Positions 1 to 8,818 of a DNA stretch of 21,915 bases are shown one piece after another. Each line of letters starts with the position of its first letter. Positions within the stretch are counted from its first letter, which is position 1. The notes under the pieces were generated by a model. It saw nothing but the letters and a program-made list of their open reading frames with translations. It ran no database searches and was not told where the DNA came from. Source of the stretch: Reclinomonas americana ATCC 50394 (Eukaryota > Jakobida > Jakobea > Jakobida); assembly GCA_048213135.1 (NCBI GenBank), contig PS015021.1:206820-228734 (forward strand), written 5' to 3'. Both the position numbers and the translations under genes were made by a program.

Positions 1-60
1 GTTGTATGTGTGGAGGAGAGAAGGAAGGAGAGAGAGAGAAGAAAAGAAGGAGGAGCTGGC

Positions 61-104
61 TGTACGGTCCGAACGGACGGGAGTGTACGGTACGTAGCAG
101 AGAG
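61..104 (+). repeat. Direct repeat copy 1 (pairs with 931-974)
   Basis: A roughly 44-base segment beginning TGTACGGTCCGAACGGACGG recurs at 931-974 with a few substitutions and small indels. The two copies bracket the GGGTTG array and the first assembly gap. Each copy contains the word TGTACGG twice. Confidence 0.8.
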
Positions 105-105
105 A

Positions 106-575
106 GAGAGAGGGAGAGAATTGCGATGCAAGGGTTGCATGTCAAGGGTTGAGTGGGCGTGACGAGGGTTGCTTGACAAGGGTTGCGAGGCGAGGGTTGT
201 TGAAGAGGGTTTCTCACTCGAGTTGCTGAGAGAGGGTTGCGGAGAGAGGGCTGTTTGGCGAGGGCAGTGCGGCGAGGGTTGCGTGCCGAGGGTTGATTGA
301 GCAGCGACGAGGGTTACGAGGCGAGGGGTTTTTGGTGAGAGTTGCGTCGTGAGGGATGCGAGGCGAGAGTAGCTAGGGTGATGAGGGTTGAGCAGCGAGG
401 GTTGCGCGGAGAGGGTTGCGCGGAGAGGGTTGCGCGGAGAGGGCTGCGAGGTGAGGGTTGCGAGGCGCAGAGTGGCGAGGGTTGTTAGGCGAGGGTTTAG
501 CAGCAAGGGTTGAGTTGTGAGGGTTCGGTTACGAGAGTAGAGTGGCGAGGGTTGAGCAGTGAGGGTTGCGAGGCA
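106..575. repeat. Degenerate GCGAGGGTTGCG-type tandem array
   Basis: About seventeen GGGTTG words occur on the + strand in roughly 470 bases, most inside a GAGGGTTG or GCGAGGGTTGCG context with irregular spacing of about 10 to 25 bases. The spacing is too irregular for a clean satellite and the word is not a known telomere repeat. No credible coding sequence lies in it. The first supported permease exon (1052) opens with an incoming splice acceptor, so this array is either in an intron or upstream of that gene. The same word, reverse-complemented (CGCAACCCTCG), occurs just before the start codon at 13062. Confidence 0.75.
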
Positions 576-661
576 TGGATGAGCGGGCACTGCACGTTTG
601 CAAATCGTCACTCGAAACAGACAAAGCCGTTTTTCGGATCCCATGCGCTCACCCCTTCTCG

Positions 662-683
662 CCCCCCCCCCCCCCCCCCCCCC
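662..683. repeat. Poly-C tract
   Basis: Uninterrupted C run of about 22 bases. A comparable run at about 1014-1033 lies just before the splice acceptor at 1050-1051 and would act as its polypyrimidine tract. Run lengths in such tracts are unreliable in assemblies. Confidence 0.7.
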
Positions 684-767
684 ACCCCACCCACTCACCC
701 TCCCCCGCGCACACTCGCGCGCGTACGACGTACGTACGACGTCGACGCGCGACGCGCGTCGTACGCG

Positions 768-913
768 NNNNNNNNNNNNNNNNNNNNNNNNNNNNNNNNN
801 NNNNNNNNNNNNNNNNNNNNNNNNNNNNNNNNNNNNNNNNNNNNNNNNNNNNNNNNNNNNNNNNNNNNNNNNNNNNNNNNNNNNNNNNNNNNNNNNNNNN
901 NNNNNNNNNNNNN
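768..913. other. Assembly gap (N run)
   Basis: 146 N characters. The left edge (721-767) is a dense TACG/CGCG palindromic tract, which may explain the break. Confidence 0.95.
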
Positions 914-930
914 ACAAGTTAGTAGCGTGC

Positions 931-974
931 TGTACGGACCGAACGGACGGAGTGTACGGTAACGTACGCAGAGA
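931..974 (+). repeat. Direct repeat copy 2 (pairs with 61-104)
   Basis: Second copy of the roughly 44-base direct repeat, beginning TGTACGGACCGAACGGACGG. It starts 17 bases after the end of the N run. A short perfect inverted repeat (GAAAACG, loop TAC, CGTTTTC) overlaps its end at 973-989. Confidence 0.8.
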
Positions 975-1051
975 AAACGTACCGTTTTCGTTCGTCCTCT
1001 GCGCCCTCCCCTCCCCCCCCCCCCCCCCCCCCCACCCCACCCCCCGTGCAG

Positions 1052-2244
1052 CATCGGCTCGGCCACCTTCTTCCTCACGCTGACCGGCACGTACGAGTAC
1101 TCGTGGCAAGAGGCGCTGGGCATGACGTTCTACCAGGGCGTCGGCTTTCTAATATTCACCTTCACGTTCAGTCGCCTCGCCTTGCGCTCCGTGGGCGAGG
1201 ACTACCGCATCGGCATCACCACGGGCGTGGCGTTGCTGTTGGGCACGGCGGGCATGACCGAGGCGGGGCTGGTGGCCTCCAATGGCGGCCCGCCGACCAC
1301 GCTGACGTGGCAGTTGGCGCTGTCGGTGGCCACGCTGATTGGCTCACTGGTGCTGTTTGCGGGGGTGACGTCGAAGTTGGGCCAGCGGCACACGTGGGTG
1401 CGGACGGTGGGTCGACTCGGATTTGCCATTTGCACGGTGCTGGCGACGATTATCAGTGTGGTGGTGTGGGTGTTTACGAATCCGGCCATGTTTGATGAGA
1501 TTCGCGAGTGGAGTTGAGTAATGGGAAAGGAGAAGGGGGAGGGAGAAGGGGAAGGGAGAAGGGGAAGGGATTCTGAAGGGAAGGGATGAGCGGAAGGAAT
1601 AAGCGACAAGACTGAAAGAATGGAGAGAGAGAGAGAGAGAGAAGAGAGGTAGCACGAGATAATGGAGATTGTGGTCACGAGATGAAGCGAGGAGATGGGA
1701 GGCCGGTAGGGATTGTTGAGCGAGGCGACGGGATGGGAGTGGAGAGAGAGAAATGAGGAAGAGAGCGACGACAAAGTGAAGCGGAGCATTTCGGCGATAG
1801 AGTGGACTTCGAGTGACAAGAACAAGGATTAGAGGGAAAGGAGAAGGGGGAGGGAGAGAGGGAAGGGAACGAGATAGGGAGAAGGGGAAGGGATGAGAAA
1901 TGGAGATGGGAAGGACTGAGAGAAAGAAAGCGATAAGAGAAATCTGAATGGAAAGGGTGAGGAAAGAAAGTGAGGAGACTGAAAGGAAGGAGAGCGAGAG
2001 AGAGAGAGAGACAGAGACAGAGACCGCAATGAGAGAAAAGGCGTGTGTAGAAAGGCGAGAGACTGGAGACGGCTGGCTTGGGAGAGTATAGAGAAACGTG
2101 ATTCATTCACCTCTCACTGTGATATGATGCTCGCAGAAATCAGCGGCGTCGCGGCTGTGGCTGGCAAGTTGTCGTGGAAGATGTCGTCGTGGAATACGTG
2201 GTTTTTGCTGGTGAGTGGAGAAGGAGAGAGAAAGAGAGAGAGAG

Positions 2245-2276
<32 letters not shown>

Positions 2277-2668
2277 AGAGAGAAGAAGAGAGAGAAGAAA
2301 GAAAGGTAGATGCAGTTGGCGCTGGCGAGAGGTTGTAATAAGAGAGCGTCGGGTACGAGGTGCTACGGATGGAAGGCAGACCCGCGATTGTATGCTGTCA
2401 CCTCCGATAGTCAGCATGTTGTGAGCGGGAGCATTGACTGTTCAGTGCGAGTGTGGTCGTTAGCGAGTGGGGGTGCGACGGTTGGTGGGACACACTGTTT
2501 AAAGGCAGAGCCTTGTGATGTGGTCGGAGAGAGAAAGGGAGAGAGAGAGAGAAAGAAAGAGGAGAGTTTCGATTGTTGAAGAGAGACGCTTGTGGCGTGG
2601 TCAAAGAGAATGGGAGAGAGGGAGAAAGAGAGGGAGGGAGGGTGAGAGTAAAAGAATGAAAAAAGAAA

Positions 2669-2712
<44 letters not shown>

Positions 2713-4156
2713 TGAGAGAAAGAAGGAAAAGTAAGAATGAGTGCGTGAGAGAGAAAGAGAGTTACAAGGAGAGTGACAGGGAGAGTGACAGAGGAGTGAC
2801 AGGGAGAGCGAGAAAGAAACAAAGGAAGAAAGAAGCAAAAAGCAAAGAAACAGAGAAATCAAGAAAGAATGAGGGAGAGGTGAGAAAGGGAGAGACAGAA
2901 TTGAGAGTGACAGGGAGAGTGACGAAAGGGAGAGACAGAATTGAGAGTGACAGGGAGAGTGACGAAAGGGAGAGAGAATTAAACAAAGAAAGAAAGAAAG
3001 ACGAAAGTAAGAAGAAAGAGACAGTGAGAGAAAGAGAAAGTAAGAATGTGTGTGAGAGAGAGGGTGAGTGTATGAGAGGGAGGGAGTGCGTGAGAGAGAG
3101 GGAGAGTGACAGTGAGAGTGACAGGGAGAGCGAGAAGGAGAGAGAGGGCAACAGGGAGAGTGACAAGAGAGAGAGAGAATTAAGAAAGACAAAAGAAAGA
3201 AAAAAAGAGGGAGAGCCAGAAGAGAGAGTGTTATAGAGATGGTCTCTCTTTTTTGCCCCCTCATCTCCTTCTCTTCCCCCTTCAGCCCGCCATGATCATC
3301 CAGTTGTTCTATTTTGTGCTGTGCACGGTGCTGGCCATTGCGCACGTGCTGCTGTCGGATCAGTTGTACTCGGAGCAGATCTTCCACTACACGATGGCGG
3401 GCTCCAAGAAGCTGCGAATTGTCATGGGCATCACGGGCGGCGGTACCATGTTGTCCGGTTTGTTGATCTCCCTCTCTCCATGAGTCATATCCATCGCTCA
3501 CTTCAATCACGTCGACAGCTCTGGTGGGCGCCCCCGCCGTGTGCCCCTTCATCGAATCGTGCGTCGGCGTGTGTGTCGGCGGTCGCACTGGCCTCACCAG
3601 TGTGGTGTGTGGCGTGCTGTTTCTGCTGTGGCCGCTGATTGGCCCGATTGTGGATCTCATTCCGCCGGCGGCCACCGGGCCGTCGTTGATTATCGCCAAT
3701 GCGATTGTGTTGATTCCGCTGAGACGTGAGTAGGGGAGGCAAAAGGAGAAGGAGACGGAGACGGAAGGGAAAAGAAGGAAGGAGAGGGATGAGATGGAGG
3801 AAGAGTGCTGCAATCTCTTTGGCATGTGTGCAGTGTTTCTGTTGAGGGGCTGCCTCTCTCTCCATCAGGAGACACAGTTTTATCTCCCTGATTTCAGTTC
3901 TATTCTGCGTTGGTGCTCACTTCCCTTCCCCTTTCTCGCAGATCTCAAAATGGACGTCCGCAAGCTGCTGGTGGTGCTCATCCCCACCGTACTCATTCCC
4001 GCGACCTTTGACATGGCGACGGGGGCGAGTGTCGGGTTGGTGATGGCGTTGCTGCTGGCGCTGGCACTGGGCGACAAGAAGGTGCTGAGACGACGCGGGT
4101 TGTTCCTCGTGTTGCCCATGTCGTTGTGTCAGGTGATGACGCAGATATTAAAGTGA
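1052..4156 (+). CDS. AzgA-like purine permease (NCS2 superfamily), 5' partial
   Basis: Five exons join in frame: 1052-1512, 2137-2210, 3286-3457, 3519-3725 and 3942-4156, ending in TGA and giving at least 375 residues. The first exon opens in mid-codon after a poly-C tract and GCAG, so upstream exons are missing. The protein is mostly hydrophobic segments and follows the AzgA order: a YSWQEALGMTF stretch early, a soluble stretch near KLSWKMSSWNTW, then FIESCVGVCVGGRTGLTS, matching the family ESxxGxxxGGRTGLT signature, then a final helix block (LIPTVLIPATFDMATG). AzgA proteins take up hypoxanthine, guanine and adenine by proton symport at the plasma membrane. The polar TM8 motif (DTxGT-like) and the NAFFAY-like TM3 motif are not recognisable, so the substrate is uncertain. 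A possible donor (CAG|GTGATG) near 4132 leaves the exact 3' end slightly open. Confidence 0.8.
1513..2136 (+). repeat. Permease intron, GA-rich
   Basis: Intron with donor GTTGAG and acceptor GCTCGCAG. It is purine-rich throughout, with a GA run near 1622-1642 and GGGAGAAGGGGAAGGG-type words. I see no gene in it; the long antisense serine/leucine-rich reading frames are by-products of the repeats. Confidence 0.75.
2211..3285 (+). repeat. Permease intron, GA microsatellites with embedded WD40 fragment
   Basis: Intron with donor GTGAGT and acceptor CCCTTCAG. It holds GA runs (2221-2283, 2668-2709), a GAGAGTGACAGG minisatellite (about 2765-3180) and a stretch at 2388-2489 that codes for a WD40-like repeat. 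The last 45 bases turn pyrimidine-rich. Confidence 0.75.
2388..2489 (+). pseudogene. Isolated WD40-repeat coding fragment within an intron
   Basis: The + frame starting at 2310 reads through LYAVTSDSQHVVSGSID followed by CSVRVWSLASGG, which matches one WD40 blade: the V-x-S-D-S-Q-H-V-V-S-G-S-x-D core, then V-R-V-W-S-L-A-S-G. Only one blade is visible. The frame runs into GA repeat and stops at 2577-2579. It lies inside the permease intron, whose flanking exons splice in frame without it and match the AzgA family across the junction. I read it as a stray exon or gene fragment captured by repeat-rich DNA. An alternative exon is possible: an AG at 2313-2314 could serve as a weak acceptor. Confidence 0.6.
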
Positions 4157-4289
4157 GGAGATGTGGAGAAGGGGTGATAGGAGAAGGGAGAGGAGAGGGA
4201 AGGGGAAGGGAAGGAAAGGGGAAGGAAAGGGGAAGGAAAGGGGAAGGAAAGGGGAAGGGGAAGGGAAGGCAGGAGAGGGAAAGGGACAG

Positions 4290-5235
4290 GAGGAGCATCC
4301 ACTCTTACAAGAGGGGAACACTGGCAGGAGGAGCCACAGCACCGTCTCTGAGATAATAAGACAAGAGGAGTAGGACAAAGAGAACTGAGTTCCTTGTCTG
4401 TTACCAAGGAATGGCACGAGAGTGAACACTGCACAAGGAACCACAGCACCTTTTCGGAGAAGAAGCAAGGTCACAAGAGAGAGACAAGGGACAAGGAACC
4501 ACAACACCGTCTCAGAAGAACAGCAACGGAATTGCCCAAGAGACGACGGAGCCACAGCATCGTCTCTGAGAGGAGGAATGACACGAGAGATTGAAACTGA
4601 AGAGGAAACGCCAGTATCCTCGCTGAGAATAAGGGCGGCGGAATGGCACAAGAGAGAACGCAGGCAGGAGAAACAGCAGCATCGTCTGTGCGAAGAGAAG
4701 AGGAGTGACACATGAGAGATGGTAGACGGAACAATCTTGCCTTCAGGAATGTCGACAAGAACACAGCCTATTCTCCCTTGTGTCACTCTTCGTCTCAGAG
4801 AAGATGCTGTGTTCTCTCTTGTGCTTGAGCGACTTCATCCCCTCCTTCCCTCCAAGCTGGAAATCATCCCCTTCAAGAGCAGATGGAATGGCGACAAGAA
4901 CAACACCATCATCTCTCTGAGAAGTTGCTGTGGTCGTTCTGCCTACGACTTACACTTTTCTGGAAATCACCTGTCGCCACCCCTTCAAGAGGCGACAGGA
5001 ACACAGCATCTTCTCTCTCTCGTGTCACACTTCGTCTCAGAGAAGATGCTGTGTTCTCTCTTGTGAACACGAGCCCTCCTTCCCCTCTGCAAATCACCTC
5101 TCACCATCATTATCTCTTCACAAGAACACAACACCTCTCTCTGTCTTGTGCCATTCTTCGTCTCAGAGAAGATGCTGCGTTCTCTTTTGTGTTCAAGCAA
5201 CTTCATCCCCTCCTTCCCCTCCTTAATCACCTGTC
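4290..5235. repeat. Palindromic minisatellite cluster
   Basis: Diverged units carry the core CACAGCATCGTCTCTGAGAG or its reverse complement (CTCAGAGAAGATGCTGTG). Units at about 4330-4715 lie mainly in one orientation; three units of about 95 bases at about 4775, 5025 and 5145 lie in the other. The clearest hairpin has perfect 18-base arms, 4999-5016 and 5039-5056, with a 22-base loop; another has 10-base arms at 4758-4767 and 4806-4815. I see no supported gene in this stretch between the permease stop and the minus-strand ORF. Confidence 0.8.
4999..5056. repeat. Perfect 18-bp inverted repeat (hairpin)
   Basis: The left arm GAACACAGCATCTTCTCT is the exact reverse complement of the right arm AGAGAAGATGCTGTGTTC, with a 22-base loop. 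It is the best-preserved palindrome of the surrounding minisatellite. Confidence 0.85.
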
Positions 5236-5640
5236 ACCACCTTCACTTCCCACCCCATCATTATCCTCTCCCGCCGACGACCCGCTTCCCGCCGCCGGAG
5301 TGCTCGCCTTTCCCTCCGCCGTGCGCGTGCCACGCAGCATCTGCGCCTCGTACCACTCGCACACGCCGGGTCCGAGTGGTCGCAATCTCTGTCGCCCCTG
5401 ATCATCATCACCACCTGCGTCATCATCGCCGCCCACCTTTTGATGAATGAGCACAATGCCGACTCGTCCGCAGTACTCGGTGACCGCCTCCATGCTGTCC
5501 ATGGTGGTGCGCTTGAGCCCGAGGGCCTCGCAGTCGCGGCGGCATTGCTCGCTGTGGGCGGCCACAAACACTTGCTTGCCAATGTGCTCGCGGTTGGCCG
5601 CTGCGCCGCGGACGGTGCCGTAGAAGAAGGCGGCGCCCAT
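5227..5640 (-). CDS. Unrecognised 137-residue protein
   Basis: An ATG-started minus-strand frame with G/C-biased codons, unlike the repeat shadows around it. The first 68 residues look like a globular domain (starts MGAAFFYGTVRG; contains QVFVAAHSEQCRRDCEAL and later CGRVGIVLIHQK) with several Cys and His residues. Then comes an Asp/Gly-rich linker (two GGDDD words), a second ordered-looking stretch (LGPGVCEWYEAQMLRG) and a Gly/Ser/Asp-rich tail. The linker could be a 39-base GT-AG intron that leaves the frame unchanged, but that is shorter than the smallest intron I support here (61 bases). No signal peptide or membrane segment is evident. I do not recognise the family. It converges on the permease across the hairpin minisatellite. 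Confidence 0.45.
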   Translation of the reverse strand: MGAAFFYGTVRGAAANREHIGKQVFVAAHSEQCRRDCEALGLKRTTMDSMEAVTEYCGRVGIVLIHQKVGGDDDAGGDDDQGRQRLRPLGPGVCEWYEAQMLRGTRTAEGKASTPAAGSGSSAGEDNDGVGSEGGDR

Positions 5641-6560
5641 GCGAGAAAAGGGAGAAGGGGAAAGAGGTATGTGCGCGCGAGAGAGTGTGAGAGGATTGCG
5701 GAGGAATTTTCATTGGTGGTCGGTGATATTTGATACGAAAGCAACTACACAGCTGCACCTTGATCTCCACTTAGGCGACCTCCACTTTGAGTGAGCATTG
5801 GAGACAGAGATATCTCATATAACGTACGAGGAAAGTGAAGTGTCAAATGCTGCGTTTGTACGCTGCGGAATCCGGATCCGGATCCGCTAAGCATAGCTTC
5901 GCAAGCCGGCCCGCGATCCGAATCCGCAGCATTGTCCGCTGGTCTCGGAAGTGTTGTAGCTGGTCGAGGCCTTTGCAATACGGCCGAAGTCGGACACGTC
6001 GAACAAGCTGAGTCGCGATCGAAGCATGCGACTTCGAAGCCTTCTCATACCGATTGTTTGAGCGCGGATCCAAGTAGAGTAACTTTGCATTGGTGTAAAT
6101 TGTGGTGTTCGCGATTTGGTTTTCTATCTCGTTGGCCGCTGTCGTTGACGGCTAGGCATAGGGGAGAGGAGAGTTGCGAACACTCAGTCGAGGACACCCT
6201 GACGATTGTGTCCTCTCCTTTCGGTTCGCTTCTGTTGGCTTCCTCTCCTCGGAGAGCAAGCCACCTGGTCGGTACTCTACTGTGGTGATGTGGTTTCGAG
6301 GGTGCTGTTTTCGAATTCGATTGCAAAGCCGCTTGCCCAACCCCTGACCGCTTTCAAAACGGCTACTTCATCGGCATGCGTGTTCAACCTTTGTCTCCCA
6401 TACTCAACAGCGATGCTGCAATTGCCGCTGTCGTTGCCGATCGAGGCCAGTATTCTGCATTCCATCGACCGTTTCGTCAGTTGGTGATCACCATTCGTTT
6501 TCTCTCACCAGGTGAGGCGCGGATCACACACTCGGCGCACATGGCAGTGTCGTTTGCAGT
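5641..6560. other. Intergenic region, non-repetitive
   Basis: Unlike its surroundings this stretch is mixed sequence with little low complexity. I find no reading frame with convincing protein character and no tRNA-like element. It contains the GGATCC-rich inverted repeat at 5862-5930, a small perfect hairpin (arms 6190-6197 and 6208-6215) and a TTCGAATTCGA word near 6311. It may contain the promoter of the minus-strand ORF that starts at 5640. Confidence 0.5.
5862..5930. repeat. Inverted repeat with GGATCC core
   Basis: Arms GCTGCGGA (5862-5869) and TCCGCAGC (5923-5930) are exact reverse complements, and the inner bases (ATCCGGATCCGGATCCGC against CGCGATCCGAA) partly extend the pairing. The function is unknown. 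Confidence 0.6.
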
Positions 6561-6668
6561 GTAGATTGCTGCACGCGCATCTGCACAGTGTGCGATGTTG
6601 TGCGGGGCGCGTGGGAGGTGGAGATGGCGCATGACACGCAAGAAAGAGAAGGGAGTGAGAAAGAAGAG

Positions 6669-6671
<3 letters not shown>

Positions 6672-6708
<37 letters not shown>

Positions 6709-6810
6709 TGTGTACGTGAAAGAGTGCGTCAGTGCATGAGAAGACATGAGAGAATGAGACTGAGAATGAGTGAGTGAGTGTGTGTGTGTGTGTGTGTGAA
6801 TGATTGTGTA

Positions 6811-6858
<48 letters not shown>

Positions 6859-6960
6859 GGGAAGGAATAGAGGAGTGTGCGTGCGAGAGGGCGTGTAATG
6901 AGGAGAACGAATGCAGAAGAGAGATTGAGAAAGAGTGCATGAGACTGTGTGCGTGTGATA
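6672..6960 (+). repeat. GA and GT microsatellites before a gap
   Basis: A GA run (about 6674-6701) is followed by GTGAGTGA and (TG)n runs (about 6776-6798 and 6814-6856). There is no gene evidence. The tract runs into the 697-base gap. Confidence 0.85.
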
Positions 6961-7657
6961 NNNNNNNNNNNNNNNNNNNNNNNNNNNNNNNNNNNNNNNN
7001 NNNNNNNNNNNNNNNNNNNNNNNNNNNNNNNNNNNNNNNNNNNNNNNNNNNNNNNNNNNNNNNNNNNNNNNNNNNNNNNNNNNNNNNNNNNNNNNNNNNN
7101 NNNNNNNNNNNNNNNNNNNNNNNNNNNNNNNNNNNNNNNNNNNNNNNNNNNNNNNNNNNNNNNNNNNNNNNNNNNNNNNNNNNNNNNNNNNNNNNNNNNN
7201 NNNNNNNNNNNNNNNNNNNNNNNNNNNNNNNNNNNNNNNNNNNNNNNNNNNNNNNNNNNNNNNNNNNNNNNNNNNNNNNNNNNNNNNNNNNNNNNNNNNN
7301 NNNNNNNNNNNNNNNNNNNNNNNNNNNNNNNNNNNNNNNNNNNNNNNNNNNNNNNNNNNNNNNNNNNNNNNNNNNNNNNNNNNNNNNNNNNNNNNNNNNN
7401 NNNNNNNNNNNNNNNNNNNNNNNNNNNNNNNNNNNNNNNNNNNNNNNNNNNNNNNNNNNNNNNNNNNNNNNNNNNNNNNNNNNNNNNNNNNNNNNNNNNN
7501 NNNNNNNNNNNNNNNNNNNNNNNNNNNNNNNNNNNNNNNNNNNNNNNNNNNNNNNNNNNNNNNNNNNNNNNNNNNNNNNNNNNNNNNNNNNNNNNNNNNN
7601 NNNNNNNNNNNNNNNNNNNNNNNNNNNNNNNNNNNNNNNNNNNNNNNNNNNNNNNNN
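6961..7657. other. Assembly gap (N run)
   Basis: 697 N characters between GT-rich and GA-rich microsatellites. Content unknown. Confidence 0.95.
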
Positions 7658-7692
<35 letters not shown>

Positions 7693-8064
7693 AGAGAGGA
7701 GAAGAGGAGAGTGTGCGTGTGAAGGAGAGTGCGTCAGTGTGAGGCAAGAGCATGAGCGCAAATGCACAGAGATTGATGGATGGAGCGATGGTGTGTGAGA
7801 GAGAAGAGAGAGAGAGAGAGACTGCGAGTGAGTGTGCGAGTGAGTGAGTGAGTTAGAGGGTGTGTATGTGCGTGGTTGTGCAACAGACTGAGAATGCATC
7901 AGCTTTCATGACTCTGCCTCCAACACACGCGCATACTGATTATACTCCCTCCCTCCTTCTCTCCGCTCTCTCTCCTTCTCTCTCCCTCTTCCCATGTTTT
8001 CTCCATTCGCTCACTATGTGGCCCTCGACAGAAACACTCTCCTCCCTCATTTTTTTGTTGAAAG
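7658..8064. other. GA microsatellite and upstream region of the 8065 gene
   Basis: GA repeats continue to about 7850, then the sequence changes to mixed and CT-rich DNA (about 7945-8000) ending just before the start codon at 8065. The pyrimidine tract could be promoter or leader, but no defined core promoter element is visible. Confidence 0.5.
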
Positions 8065-8711
8065 ATGTCTGGCGCTGCTGCTGCTGCAAAGAAGGTCGGT
8101 GGAATCACCGCGTGGGCCAACAAGTGCATCGCCAACCACCAGGAGGAGAAGGTGGTGTTTGCCAGCCTCGGAATGTGGGCCAGCGTCATTGGAGTTGCGG
8201 AAAGGGGAAGGGAAGGGGTGAAGGGGGAAGGGAGAGAGGGAAGGGGAAGGGGGGGGGGAGATGCTGCTCTTCTCCACGCTCTCCCGCTCGCCACTGCGTG
8301 TCTCTCTCTCTNNNNNNNNNNNNNNNNNNNNGCCACTTGCGTGTCTCTCTCTCCCGCTCGCCACTTGCGTGTCTCTCTCTTCCCGCTCGCCACTCTTCCG
8401 CTCGCCACTGCGTGTCTCTCTCTCCCGTTTGCCACTGCGTGTCTCTCTCTCCCGTTCGCCACTGCGTGTCTCTCTCTCTCCCGTTCGCCACTGCGTGTCT
8501 CTCTCTCCCGTTCGCCACTGCTTGTCTCTCTCTCTCCCGCTCGCTACTGCGTGTCTCTCTCTCTCTCTCTCCGCTCGCCACTGCGTGTCTCTCTCTCTCT
8601 CTCTTCCATCCACCTCACTCCTCCCTTGTCCTCTCCCCACAGGGTGCCGTCCTCCTCAGCAAGCTCGGCGGCGGCAGCAAGAAGGACGAGAAGCCCGCAG
8701 CGCAGCACTAA
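8065..8711 (+). CDS. Small single-span membrane protein, possibly ATP synthase subunit k/DAPIT-like
   Basis: Two exons, 8065-8193 and 8643-8711, join in phase 0 (donor GTTGCG, acceptor CCCCACAG) to give 65 residues. The N-terminus is Ala/Lys-rich (MSGAAAAAKKVGGITAWANK), then one hydrophobic segment (VVFASLGMWASVIGGAVLL), then a Lys-rich tail (SKLGGGSKKDEKPAAQH). Size, the GI-x3-aromatic/Asn stretch, a single helix and a short basic tail resemble the mitochondrial F1Fo ATP synthase membrane subunits k (fungi) and DAPIT (animals), which sit in the dimerisation region of Fo. The resemblance is in shape more than in diagnostic residues, so the name is tentative. The joined protein itself is well supported by codon bias, phase and clean splice sites. 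The stop lies 107 bases from the stop of the convergent decarboxylase gene. Confidence 0.7.
8194..8642 (+). repeat. Intron with CGCTCGCCACTGCGTGTCTC minisatellite
   Basis: The intron opens with GGGGAAGGG-type purine blocks (8200-8262) and continues as about a dozen units of 25 to 35 bases built from CCCGCTCGCCACTGCGTGTC plus variable CT runs. It includes a 20-base N run (8312-8331). Confidence 0.85.
8312..8331. other. Assembly gap (20 N)
   Basis: Short N run inside the intronic minisatellite; the true length is probably undetermined. Confidence 0.9.
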
Positions 8712-8818
8712 ATCGAGCCCGCCACTCGCGCACTCTCTCGCTCTCCGTTGTTGTTTTCTCGGCTTGCCGACTGCGCAGTGAAATGGATCAGCGCCAGTGT
8801 GGTGAATTTTTCATTGTC

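Noticed and set aside
106-575. Telomere-like GGGTTG array
   Set aside because: The unit is irregular and does not match known telomere repeats (TTAGGG, TTTAGGG and the like), so it is not a chromosome end.
2398-3825. 475-residue minus-strand Ser/Leu-rich open frame
   Set aside because: Antisense of GA microsatellite; it crosses supported + strand permease exons and has no protein-like composition.
5399-5437. 39-base GT-AG intron in the minus-strand 137-residue ORF
   Set aside because: It is shorter than every supported intron (minimum 61) and leaves the frame unchanged; it reads as an Asp/Gly linker, so I kept it coding.
5641-6560. tRNA or small RNA gene in the unique intergenic stretch
   Set aside because: No cloverleaf with A and B boxes could be drawn by eye; the hairpins found are short and isolated.
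8281-8620. Regular repeat units resembling a CRISPR array
   Set aside because: Units are short and variable in length, with no unique spacers; eukaryotic context; it is an intronic minisatellite.
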